The position numbers were made by a program, and so were the translations under genes. A stretch of DNA of 64,000 bases from Pseudomonadota bacterium (GTDB lineage Bacteria > Pseudomonadota > Alphaproteobacteria > Acetobacterales > Acetobacteraceae): contig JAJZNE010000178.1 in NCBI GenBank assembly GCA_021847995.1, positions 24,241-88,240 of the forward strand. Reading direction: 5' to 3'. Below, piece by piece: positions 35,757 to 44,443 of the stretch. The notes below the pieces were generated by a model. It was not told the DNA's origin. It did no database searches and saw only the letters and a program-made list of their open reading frames with translations. The stretch's first letter is position 1, and each line of letters opens with the position of its first letter.

Positions 35757-37049
35757 ATGACCAGCAAACATCCCGAAACGCTCGCACTGCACGCCGGCTG
35801 GCGGCGCGACGAGGCGACGCACGCCGTCGCCGTGCCGATCTACCAGACCACCAGCTATCAGTTCGACAATACCGAGAACGCTGCCAACCTGTTCGCGCTC
35901 CGCGAAATGGGCAATATCTATACCCGCATCATGAACCCGACCACCGATGTGCTGGAACAGCGCCTCGCGGCGATGGAGGGGGGTGTCGCCGCGCTCGCCG
36001 TCGCCTCGGGCCAGGCGGCCAGCGCCTTCACGGTGCAGAACCTCGCCCGCGCCGGCGACAATGTCGTCGCCTCCACCGATCTTTACGGCGGCACCTGGAA
36101 TCTTTTCAACAACACGCTGCGCGCGCAGGGCATCGACGTGCGCTTCGTCGATCCGGGGGAGCCGGAGGCGTTCGCCCGCGCCACCGATGACCGCACGCGC
36201 GCCTACTACGCCGAAACGCTGCCCAACCCGAAGCTGCGGCCGTTCCCGATCGCGGAGGTCGCGGCCATCGGCCGCGGCTTCGGCATTCCGCTGATCATGG
36301 ACAACACCGCCGCACCCCTGATCGTGCGGCCGTTCGACCACGGTGCGGCGGTGGTGATGTATTCGCTGACCAAGTATCTCGGCGGCCACGGCAATTCGAT
36401 CGGCGGCGCGATCATCGACGGCGGCAATTTCGACTGGGCAGCGCATGCCGCGCGCCAGCCGGCGCTGAACACCCCCGACCCGAGCTATCACGGCGCCGTA
36501 TGGACGGAGGCGGTCAAGCCGCTCGGGCCGGTCGCCTACATCATCCGCGCCCGCACCGTGCTGCTGCGCGATCTCGGCGCCGCCATCAGCCCATTCAACG
36601 CCTTCCTGATCCTCCAGGGGATCGAGACGGTGGCGCTGCGCATGAAGGCGCATTGCGAGAACACGCTGGCGGTGGCGAATTTCCTGCGCGCACGGCCGGA
36701 GGTGGCGCGCGTGATCCACCCCTCGACGCTGACCGGACGGGCTGCCGAATGGGCGGCCAAATACATGCCGCGGGGGCAGGGCGGGCTGGTCGGCTGCGAA
36801 CTCGCCGGCGGCGCCGAGGCCGGACGCCGCTTCATCGATGCGCTCAAGCTGCTCTACCACGTCGCCAACATCGGCGATGCCCGCAGCCTCGCCATCCATC
36901 CCGCCAGCACCACGCATTCGCAGTTGAGCGAGGAGGAACAGGCGGCGACCGGCGTCTCGCCCGGCTATGTGCGCCTGTCGATCGGCATCGAGCACATCGA
37001 CGACATCCTCGCCGATCTGGCCCAGGCGCTGGAGGCGGCGGGGCGCTGA
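35757..37049 (+). CDS. metY: O-acetylhomoserine sulfhydrylase / aminocarboxypropyltransferase
   Basis: A 430-residue PLP enzyme of the Cys/Met metabolism family. The Schiff-base lysine is in MYSLTKYLGGHGNSIGG; the PLP phosphate site is in AVASGQAASAFT, and the C-terminal VANIGDARSLAIHPASTTH and GVSPGYVRLSIGIEHIDDI are diagnostic of MetY. It makes homocysteine from O-acetylhomoserine and sulfide, or methionine with methanethiol. GAGAAGGACCGAAGCG precedes ATG 35757; upstream extension to 35649 lies within the lactonase gene. I looked for a SAM-II riboswitch in the 64-base gap and saw none. Confidence 0.93.
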   Translation: MTSKHPETLALHAGWRRDEATHAVAVPIYQTTSYQFDNTENAANLFALREMGNIYTRIMNPTTDVLEQRLAAMEGGVAALAVASGQAASAFTVQNLARAGDNVVASTDLYGGTWNLFNNTLRAQGIDVRFVDPGEPEAFARATDDRTRAYYAETLPNPKLRPFPIAEVAAIGRGFGIPLIMDNTAAPLIVRPFDHGAAVVMYSLTKYLGGHGNSIGGAIIDGGNFDWAAHAARQPALNTPDPSYHGAVWTEAVKPLGPVAYIIRARTVLLRDLGAAISPFNAFLILQGIETVALRMKAHCENTLAVANFLRARPEVARVIHPSTLTGRAAEWAAKYMPRGQGGLVGCELAGGAEAGRRFIDALKLLYHVANIGDARSLAIHPASTTHSQLSEEEQAATGVSPGYVRLSIGIEHIDDILADLAQALEAAGR

Positions 37050-37068
37050 CCGCGCGCCGTCGCCGGGT

Positions 37069-38019
37069 TCAGCCGGCGCGCACCCGCCGCGCCTCGTAGG
37101 CTGCCAGGTGGGCGCGCACGACCGGCAGCAGGGCGGGCGCCGGCAAACCGAGGGCGTCGCGGCGCCGGATCAGGTCGGCGATGATGTGATCGGCCTCGAT
37201 CCGGCCGCCGCGCTCGATGTCGCGCAGCATCGAGGCGGTGAAGCCGGACCCCGCCGCCGACAGCATGGCGGCGGCGTGCGCCATGAAGGCCTCGCGCGGC
37301 GCGAACCCGGCCGCCGCCGCGGTTTCGCGACATTCCTCCAGCAGGGCGAGGGCGAGACCGCCGCCGCCGGCGGCGACGATGTCGCCGACCGCCGCGCGCA
37401 GCAGGCAGGTGATGCCGGCAAGAGCGGCCAGGAACACCCATTTTTCCCACATGTCGCGCAGGATCGCCTCGCTCGCGCGGGCATCGAAGACGGCACCGCG
37501 CAGGGCCGCCGCGATCGCCGCGATGCGGGCGGAGGGCCGGCCGTCGCGCTCGCCGAAGGACAGGCTGTGCAGGTCGTTCAGGTGGACGATGGTGCCGTCG
37601 CCGTCGAGTGCTGCCGAGATGGCGCAGGTGCCGCCCAGCACCCGCGCCGCGCCGAAGCGCGCGTCGAGCGCATCGAGATGCCGCATGCCGTTGAGCAGCG
37701 GCAGGATCGCCGTCCGCTCGGCCACGGCGGGGGCAAAGTCGGCCATGGCGGCATCGAGGTCGTAGGCTTTGCAGCTCAGCAGCACGAGGTCGAAGGGGTC
37801 GGTCAGGGTGGCGGCGGTGACATGCGCGGGGGCCGCGATCCGTGCATCGCCGCGCGGGCTGCGGATGGCGAGCCCGTCGCGCGCCAGCCGCGCCGCGCGC
37901 GCCGGCCGCACCAGGAACGTCACGTCGCGCCCGGCGGCGGCGAGCCGGCCACCGAAATAGCCGCCGGTTGCGCCGGCGCCGACCACCAGGATGCGCAGCG
38001 GCGCGGGGGCATCGGACAT
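37069..38019 (-). CDS. 2-dehydropantoate 2-reductase (PanE/ApbA-like)
   Basis: A 316-residue NADP-dependent reductase with the N-terminal Rossmann motif LVVGAGATGGYFGGRLAAAG, the segment LLSCKAYDLDAAM with its conserved lysine, and C-terminal KWVFLAALAGITCLLRA containing the catalytic-Lys region of the family. In pantothenate synthesis PanE reduces ketopantoate; many paralogues reduce other 2-keto acids, so pathway assignment stays open. AAGGAAGACCTGC precedes the ATG. Convergent with metY, 19 bases between the two stop codons. Confidence 0.85.
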   Translation of the reverse strand: MSDAPAPLRILVVGAGATGGYFGGRLAAAGRDVTFLVRPARAARLARDGLAIRSPRGDARIAAPAHVTAATLTDPFDLVLLSCKAYDLDAAMADFAPAVAERTAILPLLNGMRHLDALDARFGAARVLGGTCAISAALDGDGTIVHLNDLHSLSFGERDGRPSARIAAIAAALRGAVFDARASEAILRDMWEKWVFLAALAGITCLLRAAVGDIVAAGGGGLALALLEECRETAAAAGFAPREAFMAHAAAMLSAAGSGFTASMLRDIERGGRIEADHIIADLIRRRDALGLPAPALLPVVRAHLAAYEARRVRAG

Positions 38020-38039
38020 GCAGGTCTTCCTTGACTGCT

Positions 38040-38054
38040 GGCGGTGTCACCGCC
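38040..38054. promoter_or_regulatory. 15-base palindrome upstream of the PanE-like gene
   Basis: GGCGGTG-T-CACCGCC is a perfect inverted repeat centred about 28 bases upstream of the start of the leftward reductase gene, within the 284-base divergent gap (38020-38303) shared with the SDR gene. Its size and symmetry suit a dimeric repressor site. The rest of the gap shows no gene. Chance occurrence in high-GC DNA is possible. Confidence 0.35.
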
Positions 38055-38303
38055 GGTTGTGTGAGGCCCCGCCGCCGCACGCCACCCGCGCCGCGACGGC
38101 ACGCTCGGCCCCGCTCCGGAGATACCGGCATGCGGGCGCCGGGGATATCGGCAAAATCACGGGTCCGCCCCGCCGCCCGCCCGGTGGGCGCGGCGGCGAC
38201 CCGGCATGCCATCATCCCCCCGGCGATCCGCTGCGGTAGAGTGCCGGGACCGTGCCCCGGCGGCATGCCGTGCGGGCCGGCGGGACAGGGGGAGGACTGA
38301 CGG

Positions 38304-39107
38304 ATGCTTGATCTCACAGGCAAGGTCGCCATCGTCGCCGGGGCGGGATCGGTGGGGCCGGGATGGGGCAACGGCAGAGCGACCGCGGTGCTGCTGGCAC
38401 GCCAGGGCGCCAGCGTGTTCCTCACCGACATCGATCCGTCCGCGGCGGCGGAAACCGCCCGCATCATCGCGCAGGAGGGTGGGGTCTGCGCGACCCACCG
38501 CTGCGACGCGACCGCGGCGGCGGAGGTGCGGGAGATGGTGCAGGCCTGCGTGCAGCGTTTCCGCCGCATCGACATCCTCGTCAACAATGTCGGCGGCTCC
38601 GAGCCGGGGGATGCGGTGTCGATGCCCGAGGAAACCTGGGACCGGCAGATCGCATTCAACCTGAAATCGGCGTTCCTCGGGTGCAAATACACTATTCCGG
38701 TGATGCAGGCGCAGCGGCGGGGGGCGATCGTCAACATCGCCTCGATCGTCGGGCTGCGCAACGAGCCGGGGGGGCGCGAGCTGGTCGGCTACAGCGCCGC
38801 GAAGGCCGGGCTGATCCAGTTTTCCAGGTCCACCGCAGCCGCCTTCGCAAAGCACGGCATCCGCTGCAACACCGTCGTGCCGGGGCTCATGCATACGCCG
38901 CTGGTGGAGCACCGTCTGGTCCGGCAAAGCGGCACCAACGCGCCGGAAGCCCTGATCGCCGGGCGAAACGCGCGCCCGCCGCTCGGCCGCATGGGCAGCG
39001 GGTGGGATGTGGCGCACGCGGTGCTGTTCCTGGCCTCCGATGAGGCGGGATACATCACGGGAACCGAACTCGTGGTCGATGGCGGCCTGACGACCATGAT
39101 GCCATGA
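38304..39107 (+). CDS. SDR family oxidoreductase
   Basis: A 267-residue classical short-chain dehydrogenase. The cofactor motif TGxxxGxG is altered to AGAGSVGPGWGNG, with two extra residues; NNVG at about 93-96 and the catalytic Ser in NIASIVG, then YSAAKAG (Tyr/Lys) are intact; the end TGTELVVDGGLTTMMP is normal. It likely reduces or oxidises a hydroxyl/keto substrate with NAD(P)(H). ATG 38304 follows GGGGGAGGACTGACGG. It is alone on this strand and faces the two tRNA genes. Confidence 0.88.
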   Translation: MLDLTGKVAIVAGAGSVGPGWGNGRATAVLLARQGASVFLTDIDPSAAAETARIIAQEGGVCATHRCDATAAAEVREMVQACVQRFRRIDILVNNVGGSEPGDAVSMPEETWDRQIAFNLKSAFLGCKYTIPVMQAQRRGAIVNIASIVGLRNEPGGRELVGYSAAKAGLIQFSRSTAAAFAKHGIRCNTVVPGLMHTPLVEHRLVRQSGTNAPEALIAGRNARPPLGRMGSGWDVAHAVLFLASDEAGYITGTELVVDGGLTTMMP

Positions 39108-39123
39108 CCGCGCCGCAGGCCGG

Positions 39124-39194
39124 AGCGGGTGACGGGAATCGAACCCGCACAACCAGCTTGGAAGGCTGGGGCTCTACCATTGAGCTACACCCGC
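39124..39194 (-). tRNA. tRNA-Gly (anticodon TCC)
   Basis: Read on the minus strand, GCGGGTG at the 5' end pairs with CACCCGC at the 3' end; the anticodon stem CCAGC/GCTGG encloses CTTCCAA, giving anticodon TCC for glycine; the T-arm GCGGGTTCGATTCCCGT is canonical. The CCA end is not encoded. It lies 15 bases from tRNA-Tyr on the same strand. Confidence 0.95.
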
Positions 39195-39209
39195 CGGCCC
39201 GGCACGCGC

Positions 39210-39295
39210 TGGTGGAGGGGGTTGGATTCGAACCAACGTAGGCGTGCGCCAACGGATTTACAGTCCGTCCCCTTTAGCCACTCGGGCACCCCTCC
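39210..39295 (-). tRNA. tRNA-Tyr (anticodon GTA)
   Basis: A class II tRNA with a long variable arm. On the minus strand the acceptor GGAGGGG pairs with CCCCTCC, discriminator A and CCA are encoded, and the anticodon loop CTGTAAA gives GTA for tyrosine. Transcribed before tRNA-Gly, probably in one transcript. Confidence 0.95.
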
Positions 39296-39397
39296 GCGAG
39301 GGCGGCGAGTATCGCCAACGCCCCTGCCTGTCAAACCGGTCCCGTCCGGCCGCGCGCCGGTTTGTCGCCGGCTGTAACAGCCGCTATACCCTTCTGC

Positions 39398-40261
39398 ATG
39401 AAGCCGCCGCATTCGCATCGTCCCGGACATGCCGCCGGCCGGCCGCCGCAGGCCGAGCGGCCGGCGCGCGATTTCCGCCCGCGCGGGCAGGCGCCGGCAC
39501 CCCCGCCTGCCGCCGCCCGCCGCGGGCCGGAGGCGCCGCGGGGCGCGGTCTGGCTCTATGGCCTGCACGCCGTCGCCGCCGCGCTCGCCAATCCCGCTCG
39601 CCGGCTGCGCCGCCTGCTGCTGACCGAGGAGGCGGAAGCCGCCCTTGTCTCCCGCCTCGCCCCACCCTGGGCGATCGCGGGGGAGCGGACGGAGCGGGCG
39701 CGGCTCGATCAGATGCTCGGCCGCGACATCGTCCACCAGGGCGCCGCCCTGCTCGCCGACCCGCTGGCGCCGCCGCCGCTCGCGCAGGTGCTCGACCGGC
39801 CGGGTCCGGTGCTGGTGCTCGACCAGGTCAACGATCCGCGCAATGTCGGCGCCATCCTGCGTTCCGCCGCCGCCTTCGGCGCCGCCGGCGTGATCACCCA
39901 GGAACGCAACGCGCCGGAGGAAACCGGCGCCCTCGCCAAGGCCGCTTCCGGCGCGCTGGAGACGGTGCCGCTGCTGCGCGCGGTCAACATCGCGCGCACC
40001 CTGGTCGCGCTGAAGGCGGCCGGGTGCTGGACGGTGGGGCTGGACGCGGCGGCGCGCACCCCGCTCGACGGCCCGGCGCTGGCGGCGCGGCGCGTCGCCC
40101 TGGTCCTGGGCAGCGAGGGCGAGGGGCTGCGGCGGCTGACGCGCGACACCTGCGACGAACTCGCCGGCATCGTGCTGCCCGGCGGCAGAGGCGCGCTCGA
40201 CAGCCTGAACGTCTCCGCCGCCGCATCGATCGCGCTCTATGAACTGGTGCGGCGGGCATGA
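39398..40261 (+). CDS. rlmB: 23S rRNA (guanosine-2251-2'-O)-methyltransferase RlmB / TrmH family
   Basis: A 287-residue SPOUT-class RNA 2'-O-methyltransferase. The basic, proline-rich N-terminal 45 residues are followed by the substrate-binding domain (WLYGLHAVAAALANPARRLRR) and the knotted catalytic domain: motif 1 LDQVNDPRNVGAILRSA, motif 2 VALVLGSEGEGL, motif 3 LDSLNVSAAASIALYEL. It modifies G2251 of the P-loop in 23S rRNA. ATG 39398 is taken; an upstream in-frame TTG lacks support. Placement next to tRNA-Tyr/Gly is common in alphaproteobacteria. The stop overlaps the start of the hydratase (ATGA). Confidence 0.9.
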   Translation: MKPPHSHRPGHAAGRPPQAERPARDFRPRGQAPAPPPAAARRGPEAPRGAVWLYGLHAVAAALANPARRLRRLLLTEEAEAALVSRLAPPWAIAGERTERARLDQMLGRDIVHQGAALLADPLAPPPLAQVLDRPGPVLVLDQVNDPRNVGAILRSAAAFGAAGVITQERNAPEETGALAKAASGALETVPLLRAVNIARTLVALKAAGCWTVGLDAAARTPLDGPALAARRVALVLGSEGEGLRRLTRDTCDELAGIVLPGGRGALDSLNVSAAASIALYELVRRA

Positions 40262-41055
40262 GCGGCTTCGATCCTGCGCCGGCCGCCGCGGCGCTGCTTG
40301 CCAACCGTGCCGCCGGGCGTGATGCCGGCCCGCTGCCGGCGGCGATCGCGCCGCGCGATGCCGCCGAGGCTGCCGCGGTGCAGTTGGCGATGGCCGAAAA
40401 GCGGGGCGCGCTGCCGGTGGGCGGGTTCAAGATCGGGGCGACCGGGACTCGGATGCAGGCCGTCCTCGGCATCGACCATCCCTGTGGCGGGTTCATGGCG
40501 GCGGCGGACATCCATGCCGCCCCGGCGACGCTGCCCTTCGCCGCCTTCCGCGCCCCGCAGATCGAATGCGAACTGGCCGTCCGGCTCGGCGCCGATCTGC
40601 CGGCCGGCCGCTGCGACACCGGCCGCGCCCGCGCCGCGATCGGCGATCTGTGCGCCGCGATCGAGATTGTCGAGAACCGCTACGGCAAGCCGCCGGTCGG
40701 CGATGTGCGGGCGGTCGGGCTGGCGACCGTGATCGCCGATCAGTTCTATCATGCCGCCGCGGTGATCGGCGCGCCCCCGGCCGATTGGGGCCGCCTCGAT
40801 CTCTGCGCGATCGAGGGGCGGGCGGCGATCGACGGGGTGGTGCGCAACGCCGGCCGCGGCGCCGAACTGCTCGGCGACCCGCTGCGCGGCCTTGCGTGGC
40901 TCGTCGAAAGCCCGCTGGCGGCGGCGTTCGGCGGCCTGCGCGCGGGGCAGGTGGTGCTGCTCGGCAGCGTCATCCCTCCCCTCGCGCTGGCCGGACCCTG
41001 CACGGTGGAGATCACCTTCGACGCCCTGCCGCCGGTCGCCCTGCGTTTCGTCTGA
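40258..41055 (+). CDS. 2-keto-4-pentenoate hydratase-like protein (FAH superfamily)
   Basis: A 265-residue hydratase/decarboxylase of the MhpD/DmpE type. Segments visible are GGFKIGATGTRMQAVLG, the metal-binding ECELAVRLGADLP (Glu pair), AAIEIVENRYG and GQVVLLGSVIPPLALAGPC. Enzymes of the family hydrate 2-hydroxypenta-2,4-dienoate in meta-cleavage pathways or open keto acids elsewhere. Translationally coupled to rlmB. No ring-cleavage dioxygenase is next to it, so substrate is unknown. Confidence 0.85.
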   Translation: MSGFDPAPAAAALLANRAAGRDAGPLPAAIAPRDAAEAAAVQLAMAEKRGALPVGGFKIGATGTRMQAVLGIDHPCGGFMAAADIHAAPATLPFAAFRAPQIECELAVRLGADLPAGRCDTGRARAAIGDLCAAIEIVENRYGKPPVGDVRAVGLATVIADQFYHAAAVIGAPPADWGRLDLCAIEGRAAIDGVVRNAGRGAELLGDPLRGLAWLVESPLAAAFGGLRAGQVVLLGSVIPPLALAGPCTVEITFDALPPVALRFV

Positions 41056-41096
41056 CGCATCTGTTCCTGCGCGGGTCGGGGGGGTAGGCTGCCGGG

Positions 41097-42518
41097 ATGG
41101 ACACCGAGGCTGCGATCGTCGCCCGGCTGCGTGAGGTGGTGGGCACCGCCGGGCTGCTCACCGACCCCGCCGACACCGCGCCCTATGCGACCGACTGGCG
41201 CGGCCTCTACAGCGGTCGGACGCCGGCTGTGGTGCGGCCGGGGAGCACCGCGGAACTGGCCGAAGTGGTGCGGCGCTGCGCCGCGGCCGGGGTCGGCATG
41301 GTGCCGCAGGGCGGCAACACCTCGATGGTGGGCGGCGCGGTGCCGGCGGAGAATGGCGGCGATATCGTCATCAGCCTCGCGCGCATGAACCGGGTGTGCG
41401 CCGTCGATCCGGTCGATCTGTCGCTGACCGTGGAGGCCGGGGTGACGCTGAAGGCGGCGCAGGACGCGGCGGCGGCGGCCGGCTGCCTGCTGCCGCTGTC
41501 GATCGCGTCGGAGGGCAGCGCCCAGATCGGCGGCGTGCTGGCGACCAATGCCGGGGGCAACAACACCGTCCGCTACGGCAACGCCCGCGACCTCGTGCTC
41601 GGGATCGAGGCGGTGCTGCCCGACGGCGAGGTGCTGCATGCCCTGCGCCGGCTGCGCAAGGACAACACCGGCTATTGCCTGCGCCAGTTGCTGGTGGGCA
41701 GCGAAGGCACGCTCGGCATCATCACCGCCGCGGTGCTCAAGCTCGTGCCGCGCCCGGCGGAGCGGGAGGTGGCGCTGTGTGCGGTGCCGTCGCCGGCGCA
41801 GGCCCTGGCGCTGTTCGCCCGCGTGCAGCGGGACGATCCGGCGGCGCTGGTGGCGTTCGAATACATGTCCGGGACCGGCATGGACTTCGTCCTGCGCCAT
41901 ATTCCGGGGACGGCGCTGCCGTTTGCACCGGCGCCGCATTATGCGCTGATCGAACTCGCGACCCCGCGCCGCAACGCCGGCCTGCGCGCGGCGCTGGAGG
42001 AGGTGCTGGCGGCGGCGCTGGAGGCGGGGGAGGCGACGGATGCGGTGGTCGCCGGCAGCGGGGCGCAGCAGGCGGCGCTGTGGCGGCTGCGCGAGGAACA
42101 CGCCGAGGCGCAGCGGCGGGAGGGCGCGAGCGTGAAGAACGACGTGTCCGTACCGGTTTCGCTTGTGCCGGAGCTGATCGAACGCGGCGCGGCGGCGTGC
42201 ACGGCGCTGGTGGCGGGAATGCGGGTGGTGCCGTTCGGCCATCTCGGCGATGGCAACATCCACTTCAACCTGGCGCAGCCGGAGGGTGCCGATCCGGCCG
42301 CGTTCCTCGCGCACAGCCACGCCATCATGGACGCGGTGGCCGATGTGGTGCGCGACCTCGACGGCAGTTTCTCCGCCGAACACGGGGTGGGCCGGCTGAA
42401 GCCCTATCTGCTGGCGTCGTGGCGGGGCGGGGCGGAACTGGCGACGATGCGGCGGATCAAGCAGGCGCTCGACCCGAGGGGGCTGATGAACCGTGGGAAG
42501 GTGCTGCCGGCCGAGTGA
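41097..42518 (+). CDS. FAD-binding oxidoreductase, GlcD / D-2-hydroxyglutarate dehydrogenase-like
   Basis: A 473-residue VAO/PCMH flavoprotein. The FAD domain has VPQGGNTSMVGGAVP and SEGSAQIGGVLATNAGGNN; the C-terminal FAD-linked oxidase domain carries VPFGHLGDGNIHFNL and EHGVGRLK, the substrate/metal motif of D-lactate, glycolate and D-2-hydroxyglutarate dehydrogenases. It oxidises a D-2-hydroxyacid to the keto acid and passes electrons to a quinone or ETF. GlcE and GlcF are absent, which favours a D-2-hydroxyglutarate or D-lactate dehydrogenase over glycolate oxidase. Forty-one bases follow the hydratase gene. Confidence 0.88.
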   Translation: MDTEAAIVARLREVVGTAGLLTDPADTAPYATDWRGLYSGRTPAVVRPGSTAELAEVVRRCAAAGVGMVPQGGNTSMVGGAVPAENGGDIVISLARMNRVCAVDPVDLSLTVEAGVTLKAAQDAAAAAGCLLPLSIASEGSAQIGGVLATNAGGNNTVRYGNARDLVLGIEAVLPDGEVLHALRRLRKDNTGYCLRQLLVGSEGTLGIITAAVLKLVPRPAEREVALCAVPSPAQALALFARVQRDDPAALVAFEYMSGTGMDFVLRHIPGTALPFAPAPHYALIELATPRRNAGLRAALEEVLAAALEAGEATDAVVAGSGAQQAALWRLREEHAEAQRREGASVKNDVSVPVSLVPELIERGAAACTALVAGMRVVPFGHLGDGNIHFNLAQPEGADPAAFLAHSHAIMDAVADVVRDLDGSFSAEHGVGRLKPYLLASWRGGAELATMRRIKQALDPRGLMNRGKVLPAE

Positions 42519-42567
42519 TCGCGCTCGCTGCCAACGCGATGACGCGACGATGCCGGCCCGGTCGGGG

Positions 42568-43230
42568 TCATCCCGGCCAGGGCGGGCCGGTTCCGGCGGG
42601 GAGCGGGAACAGGCGGAACCGGCGCCGCCGGCTTTTTCGCTTGCGGGGCACGAAGCGGGGAAAGGGACCGTCCGGCTTTCCGGTCGCCTCCGCCGGTTTT
42701 TCTTTTGCGATCTCCGGCGCCGGCGTCGGGGCCGCGGGCGGCCTGGTCCGGCGCGGCGGGCGGCGGGCGGGAAAGAGACCGGGCGGGGGTTTGACCCCGA
42801 GCATCCGGCAGACCGGGCGGAGATGGTGGGCGACCTGCGGGGCGGCCTGGATCAGTTCGGCCATGTCCGGTTCGGCAAGAAGATATTCGAGCTGGGAGCG
42901 GCCGAAGCTGAGCGCGGTGACCCGCCGCAGCAGCCAGCCGAAGCCTGTCGGGAGCCCTTTTCGCCTGGGTTGGGGGTGGGCTGGTTTTTCGTCGGTTGGG
43001 GGCGGCAGCGGCGGCAGCGGCCGGGGTGGGCGGAGGCGGAGCGAGCCGGCCTCAAGGGCCGCGGCGATCCGCAGGATGCGGGCGCCGGTGCTGCGCAGTT
43101 TGCACCACACCAGGGCGAGCCAGGGCGCCACCAGCCCGAGCCGCAGCCCCTCGGCGGCAAGCGCCCTGGCGACGCTTTCCGTCAGCGTCGCGAAGCGTTC
43201 GGCCGGGGGGCGGGGGGTGCGGTTGTTCAC
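42568..43230 (-). CDS. Hypothetical proline/arginine-rich protein
   Basis: A 220-residue protein starting at GTG 43230. Residues 1-50 are helical (RFATLTESVARALAAEGLRLG, then WLALVWCKLRSTG), and the rest is proline-rich with a strongly basic C-terminal tail (VPRKRKSRRRRFRLFPLP). I associate this layout with uncharacterised multi-copy proteins of acetic-acid bacteria, but cannot name a family. No catalytic motif is seen. Its upstream region contains a REP-like element. Coding potential rests on the clean start and codon pattern; a membrane-surface or nucleic-acid-binding role would fit the basic tail but is speculative. Confidence 0.55.
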   Translation of the reverse strand: MNNRTPRPPAERFATLTESVARALAAEGLRLGLVAPWLALVWCKLRSTGARILRIAAALEAGSLRLRPPRPLPPLPPPTDEKPAHPQPRRKGLPTGFGWLLRRVTALSFGRSQLEYLLAEPDMAELIQAAPQVAHHLRPVCRMLGVKPPPGLFPARRPPRRTRPPAAPTPAPEIAKEKPAEATGKPDGPFPRFVPRKRKSRRRRFRLFPLPAGTGPPWPG

Positions 43231-43306
43231 GGGTGACGTTATAGGTGATAACGGACCGCCGGGGCAAGTGGGATTTTCGGCGCCCGTTCCCGGCCGTGGG
43301 GTGGTG

Positions 43307-43379
43307 CGCAATGACCTCTCCGCCGTCATTGCGAGCCACAGGCGAGGCAATTCAGGTCGCGGCACTCCTCGCAAGGACG
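43307..43379. repeat. REP-like palindromic element
   Basis: CGCAATGAC and GTCATTGCG form a perfect nine-base inverted repeat with a nine-base spacer (43307-43333). The second arm is also part of CGTCATTGCGAG (43324-43335), which pairs with CTCGCAAGGACG (43368-43379) at 11 of 12 positions. The core CGTCATTGCGAG with a GGCAAT-type middle is a widespread dispersed repeat in proteobacterial genomes. It lies between the ends of the Tim44-like gene and the start of the unknown protein and could terminate transcription of the former. Confidence 0.7.
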
Positions 43380-43431
43380 GGCACGCATCGGGAGGATGGG
43401 CGGCCGGCGGGGCACCTCGCTTCGGGGCCGT

Positions 43432-44361
43432 CTACCGCGCCTGCTGGATCGCCGACAGGATCCAGCGTCCGCCGGGGGCGCGCAGAAAGGTCCAGTATTC
43501 GACCGTGCTCACCCATTCGGTGACGCTGCCATCGACGATCCGCCCGGCCGCGTCGCGGGTCGCGTCGTGCATGGCGAAGCGCATCGCCACCGTCGCATAG
43601 TCGCGCCCGTTCTCGTGCCAGGCTTCCGCCAGATCGCCCTGCTCCAGACGCACGTCGGTCACCAGGTTGCGCACGCCGCGGCTCGCCTGCTCGGCCATCT
43701 GGGCGGCGAAGACGCTGACCATCTCGGGCGTCGCCAGCTGGCGCATCGCCTCCAGATCATGCGCCGACCATGCCGCCTGCACCGCCTTCAGCAGGTATTC
43801 GAAGGTCTGATAATCCTGCGGGCCGAGCGCAACACCCTGGCCGGGTGGCCCTCCGCCCCCGCCGCCATAGCCCGGCGGAGCGGTCTGCGGCGGCGGCTGG
43901 CGGGTGAACATGCCGCCGCCGATGAACGCCGGCTGGCCGCCGAAGCGGCGCAGCAGCCAGCGAACCAGCAGCACCAGCAGATAGATCTGCAGCAGCAGCC
44001 CGAGAAAACCGCCGATCCCGTGGATGCCGCCGAACAGGCCGCGGCCGAACAGCAGCCCGCCGAGACCGGCGCCGATCAGGCCACCCATCAGCCCGGACAG
44101 GAACGGCGAACGCGATCCGTAGCCATAGCCATAGCCCGGCGGCTGGCCGTAGCCGTAGGCGGGCGCGTTGCGCGGCGTCAGGCTGCGCTGCATCGGCGCC
44201 GCCCCGTAGGGGGAGGTGGGGGTTGCCGGCGGCGCGGAATAGGTGCGCGTGCCGCGGCTGCCGAAGGAGCCGCCGTCGCCGGCCGCGGCCATCGCCGCGG
44301 CGGGCGCCAGCGCCAGACCGAGCGACAGGACGAGGGCGATCAGGGTGCGGGCGCGGCGCAT
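43432..44361 (-). CDS. Tim44-like domain membrane protein
   Basis: A 309-residue protein. A signal peptide (TLIALVLSLGLALAPAAAMAAA) is followed by a tyrosine/glycine/proline-rich region (AYGYGQPPGYGYGYGSR), glycine-zipper transmembrane segments (FLSGLMGGLIGAGLGGLLFG, then LLLQIYLLVLLVRWLLRRFG) and a C-terminal Tim44-like/NTF2-fold domain at about 190-309 (AWSAHDLEAMRQLATPEM, WVSTVEYWTFLRAPGGRW). Bacterial Tim44-like proteins are membrane-associated and of uncertain function, related to the mitochondrial import motor subunit. ATG 44361 is chosen so that the signal peptide starts the protein. Confidence 0.88.
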   Translation of the reverse strand: MRRARTLIALVLSLGLALAPAAAMAAAGDGGSFGSRGTRTYSAPPATPTSPYGAAPMQRSLTPRNAPAYGYGQPPGYGYGYGSRSPFLSGLMGGLIGAGLGGLLFGRGLFGGIHGIGGFLGLLLQIYLLVLLVRWLLRRFGGQPAFIGGGMFTRQPPPQTAPPGYGGGGGGPPGQGVALGPQDYQTFEYLLKAVQAAWSAHDLEAMRQLATPEMVSVFAAQMAEQASRGVRNLVTDVRLEQGDLAEAWHENGRDYATVAMRFAMHDATRDAAGRIVDGSVTEWVSTVEYWTFLRAPGGRWILSAIQQAR

Positions 44362-44443
44362 GCAGCGTGTCGGCTCCGATAATGACGGGCGGGCATATGG
44401 GGGTGGCGGCACCGCAGCATCAGGGGTGGGGCGGCGGCAATCG

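Noticed and set aside
39185..39736. 183-codon minus-strand frame spanning tRNA-Tyr
   Set aside because: It overlaps a tRNA gene and the antisense of rlmB and has no motif.
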